A stretch of DNA of 64,000 nt from the NCBI RefSeq assembly GCF_019160155.1, contig NZ_JAFNIH010000019.1:248001-312000 (forward strand), written 5' to 3'. Origin of the DNA: Pinisolibacter aquiterrae (GTDB lineage Bacteria > Pseudomonadota > Alphaproteobacteria > Rhizobiales > Ancalomicrobiaceae). The notes under the pieces are model-generated. The model made no database searches. It saw nothing but the letters and a program-made list of their open reading frames with translations, and had not been told where the DNA came from. Numbering within the stretch: position 1 is the stretch's first letter; each line of letters starts with the position of its first letter. The position numbers and the translations under genes were made by a program. Of the stretch, positions 25,100-35,049 are shown piece by piece.

Positions 25100-26038
25100 G
25101 TGTCGCGCAAACTCCCTCTCCTCGCTCTCGCCGCCGCCCTCTTCGTCACCCCGGCCGCCGCCGCCGAGAAGATGACCGTGGTGCTCGACTGGTTCCTGAA
25201 CCCCGACCACGCCACCCTGGTGGTGGCGCGCGACCGGGGCTTCTTCGCCAAGGAGGGCCTCGACGTCGAGCTGATCGCCCCGGCCGACCCGTCCGCCCCT
25301 CCGCGTCTCGTCGCCGCCGGTCAGGCCGACGTGGCCGTGACCTACCAACCCGATCTCCATCTCTCGGTGAAGGAAGGCCTGCCGCTGACCCGCTTCGCCA
25401 CTCTGATCGAGACCCCGCTCAACACGGTGATGGCGCTGGAGGGCGGGCCGGTGAAGGCGCTGGCGGATCTGAAGGGCAAGAAGATCGGCTATTCGGTGTC
25501 GGGCTTCGAGGACGCGATTCTCGCCGCCATGCTCGCCGAGGCCGGGCTGAAGCTCTCCGACGTCGAGCTGATCAACGTCAACTTCGCGCTGACCGCCGCG
25601 CTGATGTCGGGTCAGGTCGACGCCGCCGTCGGTGGCTATCGCAATTTCGAGGCGACCGAACTGGAGCTCGCCGGCAAGAAGGCCGTCACCTTCTTCCCCG
25701 AGGAGCACGGCGTGCCGCCCTATGACGAGCTGATCCTCGCCGCCCGTAGCGACAAGGCGAAGGAGCCCCGCTTCGCCCGCTTCACCGCCGCTCTCGAGGC
25801 CGCGACCCTGTGGGCGACCAACCATCCGGCCGAGACCGCCGCGATCCTGAAGGCGGCCGACGCCAAGCTCGACGACGAGCTGAACCGCCGCGCCCTCGTC
25901 GACACCATGCCCCGCTTCGCCAAACGCCCCGGCGCCCTCGACCGCGTCCGCACCGAGCGCTTCGCCGCCTTCCTGAAGGCGCGCGGTCTGATCGACACCA
26001 TCCCGCCGATCGACACCTACGCCATCGAGCCGAAGTGA
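25100..26038 (+). CDS. thiY: Thiamine-precursor ABC transporter substrate-binding protein (ThiY-like)
   Basis: A 312-residue periplasmic binding protein of the NMT1/THI5-like family. A signal peptide covers residues 1-22 (ALAAALFVTPAAAAEK). The mature start VVLDWFLNPDHATLVVARDRGFFAKEGLDV is typical of HMP-precursor binding proteins, with the pyrimidine-contacting WFLN-DH cluster. Later come the LKGKKIGYSVSG hinge strand and GGYRNFE. The start is GTG 25100, 32 bp after the permease stop. It should bind the pyrimidine moiety for ThiX under the TPP riboswitch. Confidence 0.88.
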   Translation: MSRKLPLLALAAALFVTPAAAAEKMTVVLDWFLNPDHATLVVARDRGFFAKEGLDVELIAPADPSAPPRLVAAGQADVAVTYQPDLHLSVKEGLPLTRFATLIETPLNTVMALEGGPVKALADLKGKKIGYSVSGFEDAILAAMLAEAGLKLSDVELINVNFALTAALMSGQVDAAVGGYRNFEATELELAGKKAVTFFPEEHGVPPYDELILAARSDKAKEPRFARFTAALEAATLWATNHPAETAAILKAADAKLDDELNRRALVDTMPRFAKRPGALDRVRTERFAAFLKARGLIDTIPPIDTYAIEPK

Positions 26039-26183
26039 GCCGCCGACCCGAGCGGGCGCGTCCTCCCGCCCGTTCGGGTCGGCACCGAAAGTCGAAGCCT
26101 CGACGGCGAAAATTCGTGTGGCCTCGAACAGGTATCGGTTATGTTTCGACGTCGTCGACCGAGGCCGGGGAGGAGGGGGCGGC

Positions 26184-27302
26184 ATGGACGTCGGAGAGAC
26201 CATTCACGACGCGGTTCGTTCGATCTACGACGCCGCGACGAGGCCCGATCTGTGGCCCGACGCGTTGCAGGCGATCGCCGCCTGCTCGGGCGACGTCGGG
26301 ACCGTCCTCATATGGCGCCGCGACGACGGCAGCCTCGGCACCATCGTCTCGCCGGCACTGGAGGCGAGCCACGCCGAGTACGTCGCCCGTTGGGCCTCGA
26401 GCGACACCCGCGCCTTCAGAGTATTGGAACGCGGATTCGACCTCACCACCGACGCCGTGACCGATCGCGACGTCGTCGAGGACGACGAAGTCGCCACTCT
26501 GCCGATCTATACCGACTATCTGGTGCCCCAGGGTCTGGGCTGGTTCGCCGCCGTCAACGTGGCGCCGAATCCACGCGTCACCGTGTTCATTTCGGTTCAA
26601 CGCCGGTTCGACAAGCCCCGCTTCGGCGACGACGAGCTTCGTCTGGTCGCCCATCTCGGCCGCCACGTCGAGCAATCGCTGCGTCTCGGCATTCGTCTCT
26701 TCGACGCGGAAATGCGCGCCGACGGCTTGGCGCGCGTGCTCTCCTCCATGAACATCGGCGTCTTCGGCCTGGATTCCCTGGGTCGCGTGACCATGTCCAA
26801 TCCGGCGGGAGGCGCCCTGCGCGGCGCTCTGCTCGACATCCGTGAGGGCCGGCTCGCCCCCACCACCCGAGCCGAGCGCGCGGCCTTCGCGGCAGAGTTC
26901 GCGCGCTGCCTCGACGCCTCGTCATCCACCCCCAAGCCGGTCCTGCTCGGCGCCGACGGGGGCGGCGATCGCGTCGTCCTCCACGTCCTGCCGCTCACCA
27001 CGCCGGACATGTTGGCCGACGCGATGCTCGCCGACACGCGGGTGCTCGTCCTCGCCGTACCGCTCGACCGAGGCGCTCCGGTCGACCCGACCGTGCTGCG
27101 CGACCTGCTCGGACTGACCCTGAACGAAGCCCGCATCGCCTCCCTGGTCGGCACCGGCCTGCAACCGCGCGCCGTCGCCGAGCGACTCGGCATCGCCGAA
27201 GACACCGCCCGGACGGTATTGAAGCGGGTCTTCGCGAAGATCGGCGTCTCACGTCAAGCCGAATTGGTCGGCCTTCTCGCCCGTCTGTCGATCAAGTCTT
27301 GA
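26184..27302 (+). CDS. LuxR-type helix-turn-helix regulator with N-terminal sensor
   Basis: A 372-residue protein. The last ~62 residues form a LuxR/GerE helix-turn-helix (LTLNEARIASLVGTGLQPRAVAERLGIAEDTARTVLKRVFAKIGV). The N-terminal 300 residues look like a PAS/GAF-type sensor with an IYDAATRPDLWPDAL opening, followed by a PAS-like SSMNIGVFGLDSLGRVTMSNPAG segment (about 188-208). No receiver aspartate pattern is seen. It starts at ATG 26184 after GGGGAGGAGGG. The orphan position after thiXY gives no clear target; autoinduction or control of the following small membrane protein is possible. Confidence 0.83.
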   Translation: MDVGETIHDAVRSIYDAATRPDLWPDALQAIAACSGDVGTVLIWRRDDGSLGTIVSPALEASHAEYVARWASSDTRAFRVLERGFDLTTDAVTDRDVVEDDEVATLPIYTDYLVPQGLGWFAAVNVAPNPRVTVFISVQRRFDKPRFGDDELRLVAHLGRHVEQSLRLGIRLFDAEMRADGLARVLSSMNIGVFGLDSLGRVTMSNPAGGALRGALLDIREGRLAPTTRAERAAFAAEFARCLDASSSTPKPVLLGADGGGDRVVLHVLPLTTPDMLADAMLADTRVLVLAVPLDRGAPVDPTVLRDLLGLTLNEARIASLVGTGLQPRAVAERLGIAEDTARTVLKRVFAKIGVSRQAELVGLLARLSIKS

Positions 27303-27436
27303 CGGGAGCCGCCGGGTTGATCGAACCGCGCCGGTTTCGAACCGAGCGACATACCCCAATTGGGAGATGTGGCCGCGCATCGAATCCAACATCTTTTCGA
27401 TATGGCTGTCGCCGTCCGTCGGAGGGGTGGGATCCA

Positions 27437-27706
27437 ATGGCGTTTCTGTCGATCAAGGAGGTCGTATCGCGAGCGATCACCCCTGCGGCCGCTGTGGCGA
27501 CCGTCATGGGCATCGTCTATTTCGAGACCATGATTCCGATCGTCCTCAAAACGACCGTCGCCGCCGCTCTCGCTCTCGTCGGCTACGCGTCCTGGACGGG
27601 ATATCGGCAGAACAAGGGCGTCAACGGCGAATGGCCCTTCAACCTGGCCCTGACCGGGGCCTGTGGCGCCGGGGCGATCGTCCTCGTCGCGTCGCTCGCC
27701 CTCTGA
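27437..27706 (+). CDS. Small two-helix membrane protein, unknown
   Basis: An 89-residue protein with two hydrophobic helices (about 15-50, probably one or two spans, and 70-88) separated by a polar stretch GYRQNKGVNGEWPFN. The start ATG 27437 follows GGAGGGGTGGG. I recognise no family. It is the last plus-strand gene before the convergent uup gene, 134 bp after the LuxR-type regulator, and may share its transcript. Confidence 0.65.
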   Translation: MAFLSIKEVVSRAITPAAAVATVMGIVYFETMIPIVLKTTVAAALALVGYASWTGYRQNKGVNGEWPFNLALTGACGAGAIVLVASLAL

Positions 27707-27766
27707 CGAGACCACGAGACCGGCACGCCGGCCTCGGTCCGTGCAAGCCGTCCACCGGACGTCTTC

Positions 27767-27795
27767 GTTCGTCTTCGCCGGAGGCGAAGACGAAC
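27767..27795. terminator. Hairpin between convergent small gene and uup
   Basis: Perfect 13-bp stem, GTTCGTCTTCGCC pairing with GGCGAAGACGAAC around GGA, located between the two convergent stop codons. No run of T follows on either strand, so it may act as a 3'-end stabiliser or a weak bidirectional terminator. Confidence 0.55.
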
Positions 27796-27801
27796 CGCCG
27801 C

Positions 27802-29610
27802 TCACCCCTCGATCTCTTCCTTCAGCATCTCGAGCGCCAGCCACTCGTCCTCGGCGGCGGCGAGCGCCGTCTGGGTGTCGTCGACCGCCTTGGAGACCTT
27901 GGCGAACCGCGCGGGATCGCGGGCGTAGAGACCCGGATCGGCGAGCAGGTCGTGCAGCTTCGCCAGATCCTTCTGCATCGCCTCGATCTTGCCCGGCAGC
28001 GTCTCCAGCGCGTGCTTCTCCTTGAAGGAGAGCCGCCGCTTCTTCGGCGCCTCCTCGGCCGCCGGCGCCGCCTTGGCCGGCTTCGGCTGCGCCTCCGCCT
28101 TCTCCACCCGCCGCGCCGCCACGCCGGCCCCGCGCTGCGCCACCATGTCGGAATAGCCGCCGGCATATTCGACCCAGCGCCCCTCGCCCTCCGACATCAG
28201 CACCGACGAACACACCCGGTCGAGGAAGTCGCGGTCATGGCTGACCACGATCACCGTGCCGGGATGATCCCCCAGCATCTCCTCGAGCAGATCGAGCGTC
28301 TCGAGGTCGAGATCGTTGGTCGGCTCGTCGAGCACCATCAGATTGGCCGTGCGCGCCAGGGCGCGGGCGAGCATCAGGCGGCCGCGCTCGCCGCCCGAGA
28401 GCACCGAGACCGGCGTGTTGGCCTGCTCCGGCGAGAACAGGAAGTCCTTCATGTAGCCCATGACGTGGCGCATCTCGCCGCCGACCGAGACGTTGTCGCC
28501 GCTGCCCCCGGTGAGCGTCGCCTTCAAGGTCGCGTTCGGATCGAGCGCCTCGCGCTTCTGGTCGAGCGTCACCATCTCGACGCCGGCGCCGATCTTGATC
28601 GTGCCGGAATCCGGCTGGAGCCGCCCCGTCAGGAGCCCCAGCAGGGTCGTCTTGCCGGCCCCGTTGGCGCCGATCACACCGATCCGGTCGCCACGGGCGA
28701 TGCGGATCGAGAAATCGACGACGATCGGCCGGTCCCACGCCTTGGAGACGCCCTTGGCCTCGATCACCAGCTTGCCCGACTGCTCGCCCTCGGTGAGGCT
28801 CATCTTGACCTCGCCCTGGACCCGCCGCTCGGTCCGGCGCTTCTCGCGCAACGCGCCGAGATCGGCGAGGCGGCGCTGGTTGCGCTTGCGCCGCGCCGTC
28901 ACGCCGTAGCGCAGCCAGTCGAGTTCCATCGCGATCTTACGGTCGAGCTTGTGGCGGTCCTTCTCCTCCTGCTCGAGCAGGTCGTCGCGCCACGCCTCGA
29001 AATCCTTGAAGCCGCGATCCATCCGCCGCGTCTCGCCGCGATCGAGCCAGACCGTCGCCCGCGAGAGGTTCTCCAGGAAGCGCCGGTCGTGCGAGATCAG
29101 CACCAGCGCCGAACGCATGGTCTTCAACTCCGCCTCGAGCCATTCGATGGCGGGAAGGTCGAGATGGTTGGTCGGCTCGTCGAGGAGGAGCACGTCGGGC
29201 TCCGGCGCCAGCACCCGCGCCAGCGCGGCCCGGCGGATCTCGCCGCCGGAGAGCGTCTTGGGATCCTCGTCGCCGTGGAGACCGAGATCCTCGAGCAGCC
29301 GCCGCGCCCGATAGACGTCGTCGCCCGGCCCGAGCCCCGCCTCGACATAGGCGAGCGTGGTGGGAAAGCCCGAGAGATCCGGTTCCTGCGGCAGATAGCG
29401 GATGGTGACGCCGCCCTGGACGACGCGCTCGCCACCGTCGGCCTGAAGGATGTCGGCGGCGACCTTGAGGAGGGTCGATTTGCCCGAGCCGTTGCGGCCG
29501 ACCAGACAGATGCGCTCGCCCTCGTGCACCATCAGCTCGGCGCCGTGGAGGAGCGGCCCGCCGCCGAAGGTCAGGGTGATGTCGCGAAGGGTGAGAAGAG
29601 GTGCTGCCAT
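27802..29610 (-). CDS. uup: Uup, ABC-F family ATPase
   Basis: A 602-residue soluble protein with two ABC domains and no membrane part. Walker A motifs are GRNGSGKST (38-46) and GANGAGKTT (about 312-320). The signature sequences are LSGGEIRRAALARVL and LSGGERGRLMLARAL, with LDEPTNHLD and LDEPTNDLD. A charged linker and a C-terminal coiled-coil domain (about 525-600) mark the Uup subgroup, which acts on ribosomes and branched DNA. ATG 29608-29610 is preceded by no strong ribosome site. It lies next to panB but is transcribed from the same direction with a 48-bp gap. Confidence 0.92.
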   Translation of the reverse strand: MAAPLLTLRDITLTFGGGPLLHGAELMVHEGERICLVGRNGSGKSTLLKVAADILQADGGERVVQGGVTIRYLPQEPDLSGFPTTLAYVEAGLGPGDDVYRARRLLEDLGLHGDEDPKTLSGGEIRRAALARVLAPEPDVLLLDEPTNHLDLPAIEWLEAELKTMRSALVLISHDRRFLENLSRATVWLDRGETRRMDRGFKDFEAWRDDLLEQEEKDRHKLDRKIAMELDWLRYGVTARRKRNQRRLADLGALREKRRTERRVQGEVKMSLTEGEQSGKLVIEAKGVSKAWDRPIVVDFSIRIARGDRIGVIGANGAGKTTLLGLLTGRLQPDSGTIKIGAGVEMVTLDQKREALDPNATLKATLTGGSGDNVSVGGEMRHVMGYMKDFLFSPEQANTPVSVLSGGERGRLMLARALARTANLMVLDEPTNDLDLETLDLLEEMLGDHPGTVIVVSHDRDFLDRVCSSVLMSEGEGRWVEYAGGYSDMVAQRGAGVAARRVEKAEAQPKPAKAAPAAEEAPKKRRLSFKEKHALETLPGKIEAMQKDLAKLHDLLADPGLYARDPARFAKVSKAVDDTQTALAAAEDEWLALEMLKEEIEG

Positions 29611-29658
29611 GGCGTCTCGCTTACCCGATCGGCTCGCGAAACGCCATGGCGGCGAGGA

Positions 29659-30468
29659 TCACACCACGTGTTCGGGTCCCGGGAAGACCCGCGCCTTGAC
29701 CTCGTCGGCATAGGCCGAGGCCGCGCCCGAGACGATCGTCGCCAGATCGGCGTATTTCTTGACGAACTTCGGGGTGAAGTCGGTGAAGAGACCGAGCAGG
29801 TCGTCGATCACCAGAACCTGCCCGTCGCAGGCCGCCGAGGCGCCGATGCCGATCGTCGGGATCGAGATCGCCTCGGAGATCGCGGTCGCCACCGTCGCCA
29901 CCGTGCCCTCGATCACCACCGAGAAGGCACCCGCTTCCTCGACCGCCTTCGCGTCGGCGATGAGCGCCGCCGCCCCCGCCTCGTCGCGGCCCTGGGTGCG
30001 GAAACCGCCGAGCGTGTTGACCGACTGCGGCGTGAGGCCGATGTGCGCCATCACCGGAATGCCGCGCTGGGTGAGGAAGCGAATGGTCGGCGCCATCTCG
30101 ACGCCGCCCTCGATCTTCACCGCCTGCGCGCCGGTTTCGATCATCGTCCGCGCGGCGCTGCGATAGGCCTGTTCCGGGCTCTCCTGATAGGTGGCGAAGG
30201 GCAGATCGATCACCACCACCGCCCGGCTCGAGCCGCGCACCACCGCCGCGCCGTGGGCGATCATCATGTCGAGCGTCACCGGCAGGGTCGAGGAGAAACC
30301 GTAGACCACCATGCCGAGCGAATCGCCGACCAGCAACAGGTCGACATGGGGGTCGAGCAGCTTGGCCATCGGCGCCGAATGGGCGGTGAGACAGACCACT
30401 GGCACCTTGCCCTTGGCGTTGCGGATGTCGCGCACGGTCCGCCGCCGGATCTCACGAATGGCACTCAT
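29659..30468 (-). CDS. panB: PanB, 3-methyl-2-oxobutanoate hydroxymethyltransferase
   Basis: A 269-residue TIM-barrel enzyme making ketopantoate from alpha-ketoisovalerate and methylene-tetrahydrofolate, the first step to pantothenate and coenzyme A. Metal and substrate residues lie in [13 protein letters not shown] (45-57), IDLPFATYQ (87-95) and AVKIEGG (116-122). ATG 30466-30468 gives a full-length protein beginning [26 protein letters not shown]. It lies 41 bp downstream of the conserved membrane protein gene and may be cotranscribed with it. panC is not in the window. Confidence 0.95.
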   Translation of the reverse strand: MSAIREIRRRTVRDIRNAKGKVPVVCLTAHSAPMAKLLDPHVDLLLVGDSLGMVVYGFSSTLPVTLDMMIAHGAAVVRGSSRAVVVIDLPFATYQESPEQAYRSAARTMIETGAQAVKIEGGVEMAPTIRFLTQRGIPVMAHIGLTPQSVNTLGGFRTQGRDEAGAAALIADAKAVEEAGAFSVVIEGTVATVATAISEAISIPTIGIGASAACDGQVLVIDDLLGLFTDFTPKFVKKYADLATIVSGAASAYADEVKARVFPGPEHVV

Positions 30469-30509
30469 GTTCGCTCTCGCTGGTTCGAAGGACGAGGAGG
30501 GGCGGCCGA

Positions 30510-31976
30510 TCAGCCGCCCTGCCCCCAGGCCGTCATCGCGTCGGCGAGCGCCTGATCGCCGCTGCCCGCCTTCTCGAGGGTGAGGATCGCCCGCCGCCCG
30601 TTCTCGTAGAGAAGCGGCACGTCGATCCAACCGCGCTCCTTGAGGAGCTTGAAGTTGCGCTCCTTCTCGGCCTCTCCCGAGCCGAGCGCGATCCAGAAGA
30701 AGTTGTCGGCGACCTTGGCGGAGGCCGCGACCAGCGGGTCGCCGCGCGCCTGTTCGGTCGCCTTCATGATCAGCGCCGGAACCCCGGTCACGGCTTTGCC
30801 GTCGAAGTCGCTCGGCACCTGGAACTTGATCTCGACCAGATGGCTCGCCGGGAACGAGGCGTCCGCGTTCGGCCGCATCGACAGATTGACCACCATCTTG
30901 CGATCGGGGATCTCGGCCCGCACCCGGAGCATCACCGCCCCGTCCTTGCCGACGGTCGGATCCGGCACCACCTGCCACACCACCTTGCCGGAGGTGATCA
31001 GCGCCTGAGCCCCGGCCTTGCCCTCCTCGTAGAGGATCGCCTTCTGGGCGACCAGCGGCACCGCCTGTTTCGGCGGCGCCGGCGGCTCGGCCGGCTTGGT
31101 GCCGGTATCGCCCTGGATCTGCGGCGTCGTGGTGATGGTCTGGGTCGGCACCGGCTTGACCGTGCCCGCCGGCCGCGCGCCCGTATCGTCGGAGGCGAGA
31201 CGGTCGGTCGCCTTGGGCGCCGGCTTGTCGCCGGCGTTGCGCTTGGTGACGTCGGCGATCTTCTCGCCGGAGCCGCCGAAGAAGGCGGAGATCACATCGC
31301 GCTGCGACCACAGCGCGACGATGCCGATCACGAAGACCACGATCGCCGCGCCGAGACCGATCACCACCGGCAGACGCGACGGCGGCTTCTCGCCGTTGAC
31401 CACCGTGTCGCGCCGGCGCCGGCGTTCGGCCGCCTCGCGCTTGCGCGGCGGCTCGCCGCCCTCGCGACCGAAGCTCGGAGCCGGCGGCGCCTCCGGCGCG
31501 CTCGGTTCGGCGAGCGCGTCGCGCGCCTGTCGCCCGAGCTCGGCCGCCGCCCCGCCCAATTGCCCCGCCTCGACCACCACCGCGCCCAGAGCCGCGCTCG
31601 GCGCGGTGTGGCCGGGAACCGTCGGCGGCACCTCGCGCGAGGGCTCCTCCTCGGCGGGAACCTCCGCCGCCGGCTCGGGGGCCGCCACGCTCGGCACCGC
31701 GGCCGGAGCGGGTTCGGGAACCGGGGAGCGCACCGCCGGCGCGCTCGGCGTCGGCTTCAGGAGCCCCTTGGCCGCCTCCGATTCGACCTTGCGGATCGCT
31801 TCTTCCAATTGCAGGCGCTGTTGGGTGATCTCGGAGGGCGACAGCGGCGGATCGAACGCCTTCAGCTGATTGACCAGCGCCGAGCGGGCCTTCTCGTAGA
31901 CCGCCCGGCGCGCCTCCCCGTTGGGAGCGGGCAGGGCCGAGATCGCCCGTTTCAGGATCGCGTGATAGTCAGCCAT
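30510..31976 (-). CDS. Conserved single-pass membrane protein between purA and panB
   Basis: A 488-residue protein in three parts: a helical N-terminal domain (1-70: [20 protein letters not shown] and a helical-pair QLQ/EEA region), a Pro/Ala-rich unstructured stretch (75-195), and after a transmembrane helix (about 202-223) a C-terminal domain of about 200 residues that is beta-rich and probably periplasmic. Similar proteins occur beside purA in Rhizobiales and are often mislabelled as kinases; I see no kinase motif. ATG 31974-31976. The N-terminal half is likely cytoplasmic. Function unknown. Confidence 0.75.
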   Translation of the reverse strand: MADYHAILKRAISALPAPNGEARRAVYEKARSALVNQLKAFDPPLSPSEITQQRLQLEEAIRKVESEAAKGLLKPTPSAPAVRSPVPEPAPAAVPSVAAPEPAAEVPAEEEPSREVPPTVPGHTAPSAALGAVVVEAGQLGGAAAELGRQARDALAEPSAPEAPPAPSFGREGGEPPRKREAAERRRRRDTVVNGEKPPSRLPVVIGLGAAIVVFVIGIVALWSQRDVISAFFGGSGEKIADVTKRNAGDKPAPKATDRLASDDTGARPAGTVKPVPTQTITTTPQIQGDTGTKPAEPPAPPKQAVPLVAQKAILYEEGKAGAQALITSGKVVWQVVPDPTVGKDGAVMLRVRAEIPDRKMVVNLSMRPNADASFPASHLVEIKFQVPSDFDGKAVTGVPALIMKATEQARGDPLVAASAKVADNFFWIALGSGEAEKERNFKLLKERGWIDVPLLYENGRRAILTLEKAGSGDQALADAMTAWGQGG

Positions 31977-32196
31977 TCCAAGCCTTCCGCAGGCGGTTTC
32001 GAGGACGCCCCCGCAAGCGCGCCTCGCCCATCCGTTGCCTCGGCGTCACCGCCGTCCCCGAGAGTCTCGGCGGCGTTGTGCCGCTTCGAACCATACGCCC
32101 TGTCGTGGCACCGAGCGAAGCCCTCGATGAGGGTTTCGCCCCGCGCCCGTCCCCGTGCCGCCGGTGCCGGCCGAGCCGTTCCGGCGGCGTCCTTGC

Positions 32197-33489
32197 TCAG
32201 TCGCGGAACGGATCCTGGACCAGGATCGTGTCCTCGCGTTCCGGCGAGGTCGACAGCATCGCCACCGGCGCGCCGATCAGTTCCTCGACGTGACGCACGT
32301 ATTTGACCGCCTGCGCCGGCAGATCGGCCCAGGAGCGCGCGCCCCGGGTCGTGCCCTGCCAACCCTCGAGCGTCTCGTAGACCGGCACCACCCGCGCCTG
32401 ATCGGCCTGGGAGGCCGGCAGATGGTCGATCTCCTTGCCGTCGAGCAGATACTTCACGCAGATCTTGATCTCGTCGAGCCCGTCGAGCACGTCGAGCTTG
32501 GTCAGCGCGATGCCGTCGATGCCCGAGACCTGCACGGTCTGGCGCACCAGCACCGCGTCGAACCAGCCGCAGCGCCGCTTGCGCCCGGTCACCGTGCCGA
32601 ACTCGTGGCCTTGGGTGCCGAGGAAGTCGCCGATCTCGTCGGTCAGCTCGGTCGGGAACGGGCCCTCGCCGACCCGGGTCGTGTAGGCCTTGGTGATGCC
32701 GAGCACGTAGCCGATCGCGCCCGGTCCGAGGCCCGAGCCGGTCGCCGCCTGACCCGAGACCGTGTTGGACGAGGTCACGAAGGGATAGGTGCCGTGATCG
32801 ATGTCGAGCAGCGCGCCCTGGGCACCCTCGAACAGGATCCGATCGCCGGCGCGCCGGCGCTGATCGAGCAGCCGCCAGGTCACGTCCATGAACGGCAGTA
32901 CCTTGTCGGCGACCGAGGTCAGCTCCTCGAGCAGCGTCTCGACCGCCACCTCGGGCTGGCCGAGGCCGCGCCGGAGCGCGTTGTGATGGGCGAGCAGACG
33001 CTCGATCTTGGCCGGCAGGATCGACGGCTCGGCGAGATCCATCAGACGGATCGCGCGACGGCCGACCTTGTCCTCGTAGGCCGGGCCGATGCCGCGCCCG
33101 GTGGTGCCGATCTTGGTGCCGGAATTGGAGGATTCGCGCTTCTGATCGAGTTCGCGATGAACCGAGAGGATCAGCGTGCAGTTCTCGGCGATGCGCAGAT
33201 TCTCCGGCGTCACCGAGACGCCCTGCGCCGCGAGCCGGCCGATTTCGGCGACCAGCGCGTGGGGATCGAGCACCACGCCGTTGCCGATCACCCCGAGCTT
33301 GCCGGGGCGCACCACGCCGGACGGCAGCAGCGAGAGCTTGTAGGAGACCTCGTCGATCACCAGCGTATGGCCCGCGTTGTGGCCACCCTGGAACCGCACC
33401 ACCACATCGGCGCGTTCCGACAACCAGTCGACGATCTTGCCCTTACCCTCGTCGCCCCACTGCGACCCGACGACAACCACGTTGGCCAT
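32197..33489 (-). CDS. purA: PurA, adenylosuccinate synthetase
   Basis: A 430-residue GTP-dependent enzyme joining IMP and aspartate, the first AMP-specific step of purine synthesis. The P-loop QWGDEGKGK (10-18) holds Asp13, and His41 is in GGHNAGH; these two act in catalysis. Other family blocks are [11 protein letters not shown] and a C-terminal TKLDVLDG (GTP base site). The length is normal. ATG 33487-33489. The preceding 436 bp separate it from a divergent GGDEF gene. It is followed after 220 bp by the membrane protein gene, a frequent Rhizobiales neighbour. Confidence 0.96.
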   Translation of the reverse strand: MANVVVVGSQWGDEGKGKIVDWLSERADVVVRFQGGHNAGHTLVIDEVSYKLSLLPSGVVRPGKLGVIGNGVVLDPHALVAEIGRLAAQGVSVTPENLRIAENCTLILSVHRELDQKRESSNSGTKIGTTGRGIGPAYEDKVGRRAIRLMDLAEPSILPAKIERLLAHHNALRRGLGQPEVAVETLLEELTSVADKVLPFMDVTWRLLDQRRRAGDRILFEGAQGALLDIDHGTYPFVTSSNTVSGQAATGSGLGPGAIGYVLGITKAYTTRVGEGPFPTELTDEIGDFLGTQGHEFGTVTGRKRRCGWFDAVLVRQTVQVSGIDGIALTKLDVLDGLDEIKICVKYLLDGKEIDHLPASQADQARVVPVYETLEGWQGTTRGARSWADLPAQAVKYVRHVEELIGAPVAMLSTSPEREDTILVQDPFRD

Positions 33490-33925
33490 TGCGCCCTTTC
33501 CCGCGCCGGTCTCGAGACCGGCCGAACCGAAACGCGCCCTCGCGCCGTTCGCCTCCGGCGCCACGCGTCGCGCGGGTCGGAGGGACGAAGGCGCCCGAGG
33601 GCGATCGAACCACGCCGCGCGTCCGCCACCCCGAGGAGGTCGCGCGCGGCGGCGGGACTATAGCCGCAATCCTCCGTTGGCGCGACCCTCCCGACGTCGG
33701 GGTCCGAGCGCCGGTAGCCCGCGCCGATCGCGGCCCGCGACCAGGGGTCGCGCCCCCCGCGCCCGACCCGCGCCCGATCGTCGCGAATGCCGGATTTCCC
33801 TTAAAGATTCCGGTAACTTCACCGAGCGTAGAGTGGCAGGGCGCCCGAACGTCCCCACGGAAGCGGCGCTTTCCGGATGGTTCCGATGAGCCTGTCGACG
33901 GAACCGCTCCCAGCGTGAGGATGGA
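33490..33925. other. 436-bp divergent region between purA and the GGDEF gene
   Basis: This region carries the promoters of purA and of the GGDEF gene. It contains no plausible reading frame; open frames here are Arg-rich shadows. A comparatively AT-rich patch, TTTCCCTTAAAGATTCCGG near 33796-33814, could be the plus-strand promoter. No riboswitch-like purine aptamer is visible upstream of purA. Confidence 0.45.
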
Positions 33926-34873
33926 ATGCGAATCGTCTTGGCCGAACCGAGTCGCATCGGGCTGCGTCTGATGACCCAGATCCTCACCGAGGGTGGGCAC
34001 GAGGTGCTTCCGTTCAACGACGGGGCGGTCGCCTTGGAATGTCTCCACGGCGACGAGACGGTCGACGTCCTCATGACCTCCTTCGAGGTGCCCAACGTCT
34101 CCGGCCTGGAACTGTGCTGGGAGGCCCGCCTCATCGCCAACGGCCGCCGCCCGATCTACGTCATCGCCATGTCCTCGACCCACGACCGCGATCGTCTGAT
34201 CGAGGCCCTCGACAGCGGCGCCGACGACTTCATCACCAAGCCCCCGGTCCCGGCCGAGCTGTTCGCGCGCCTGCGCGCCGCCGAGCGCATGACCAAGGCG
34301 AGCCGCGAACTGTTGCGCCTCGCCACCGTCGACACCCTGACCGAACTGCCCAACCGCCGCGCCTTCTTCGACCGCGCCGGAGCCGTCATGCTGCGCCGGG
34401 AGAACGACCCGCCGGTCTCGGTGTTGATGTTCGACATCGACCATTTCAAGCGGGTCAACGACACCTGGGGCCACGACGTCGGCGACGCCGTCCTGACCGC
34501 TGTCGCCGAGGTGGTGCGCACCCGCGCCGGCCATCCCGCCCGCCTCGGCGGCGAGGAATTCGCCCTGCTGCTCGACGGTTGGGACATGCTCGACGCCTAT
34601 CACGAGGCCGAACGCCTGCGCCTCGCCGTCCAGGCCCTCGTCATCCCCGTCCCGGGATCGACTCTTTCGGTGACGATCTCGATCGGCGTCGCCGAGCACG
34701 TCTGCGGCCAGACCGTCGATCAGGTGCTGAAACAGGCCGACATCGCCCTCTATGCCGCCAAGACCAGCGGCCGCAACCGGGTCGTCGCCGCCCATTCCAC
34801 CAGCAAGCCGCACGAGGAGACCGGCTTCGCCGAGGCCTCCGAACCGGCCCAGACCATCTATCTGGCCTGCTGA
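33926..34873 (+). CDS. GGDEF protein with degenerate receiver domain (PleD-like)
   Basis: A 315-residue protein: receiver-like domain (1-118), linker helix, GGDEF domain (about 135-300). The GGDEF half has FDIDHFK (169-175) and an intact GGEEF (208-212), so it may synthesise cyclic di-GMP. The RxxD inhibitory site five residues upstream is replaced by Arg200-x-x-His203, so product inhibition is probably lost. In the receiver, the phospho-accepting Asp is Ser52 and only Glu7 of the acidic pair remains, while Lys105 is kept; it should not be phosphorylated in the usual way. It stands alone between purA and a DMT gene. Confidence 0.87.
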   Translation: MRIVLAEPSRIGLRLMTQILTEGGHEVLPFNDGAVALECLHGDETVDVLMTSFEVPNVSGLELCWEARLIANGRRPIYVIAMSSTHDRDRLIEALDSGADDFITKPPVPAELFARLRAAERMTKASRELLRLATVDTLTELPNRRAFFDRAGAVMLRRENDPPVSVLMFDIDHFKRVNDTWGHDVGDAVLTAVAEVVRTRAGHPARLGGEEFALLLDGWDMLDAYHEAERLRLAVQALVIPVPGSTLSVTISIGVAEHVCGQTVDQVLKQADIALYAAKTSGRNRVVAAHSTSKPHEETGFAEASEPAQTIYLAC

Positions 34874-35049
34874 CCCCCCGGCCCGATCCGGCGCTCGCGC
34901 CGACCCGCCTCCGCGCCCGTCCCGAACCCCGTCTCGCCCTCGTCCGGGCGGCGAACCCACGACATGGCACCTGCGCGCGCCCTCGACTTTACTTTACCCC
35001 CCGCCTCGGCTTCCTTGACCGCGCCCGCCCCTCTCGAAGAGCAAGCCCC

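Noticed and set aside
27367-30555. 1062-codon plus-strand frame opposite uup and panB
   Set aside because: Product composition is Arg/His/Leu-rich shadow; the minus-strand genes have all motifs and plausible starts.
32197-33925. Purine riboswitch upstream of purA
   Set aside because: No aptamer-like conserved loops are seen in the 436 bp upstream.
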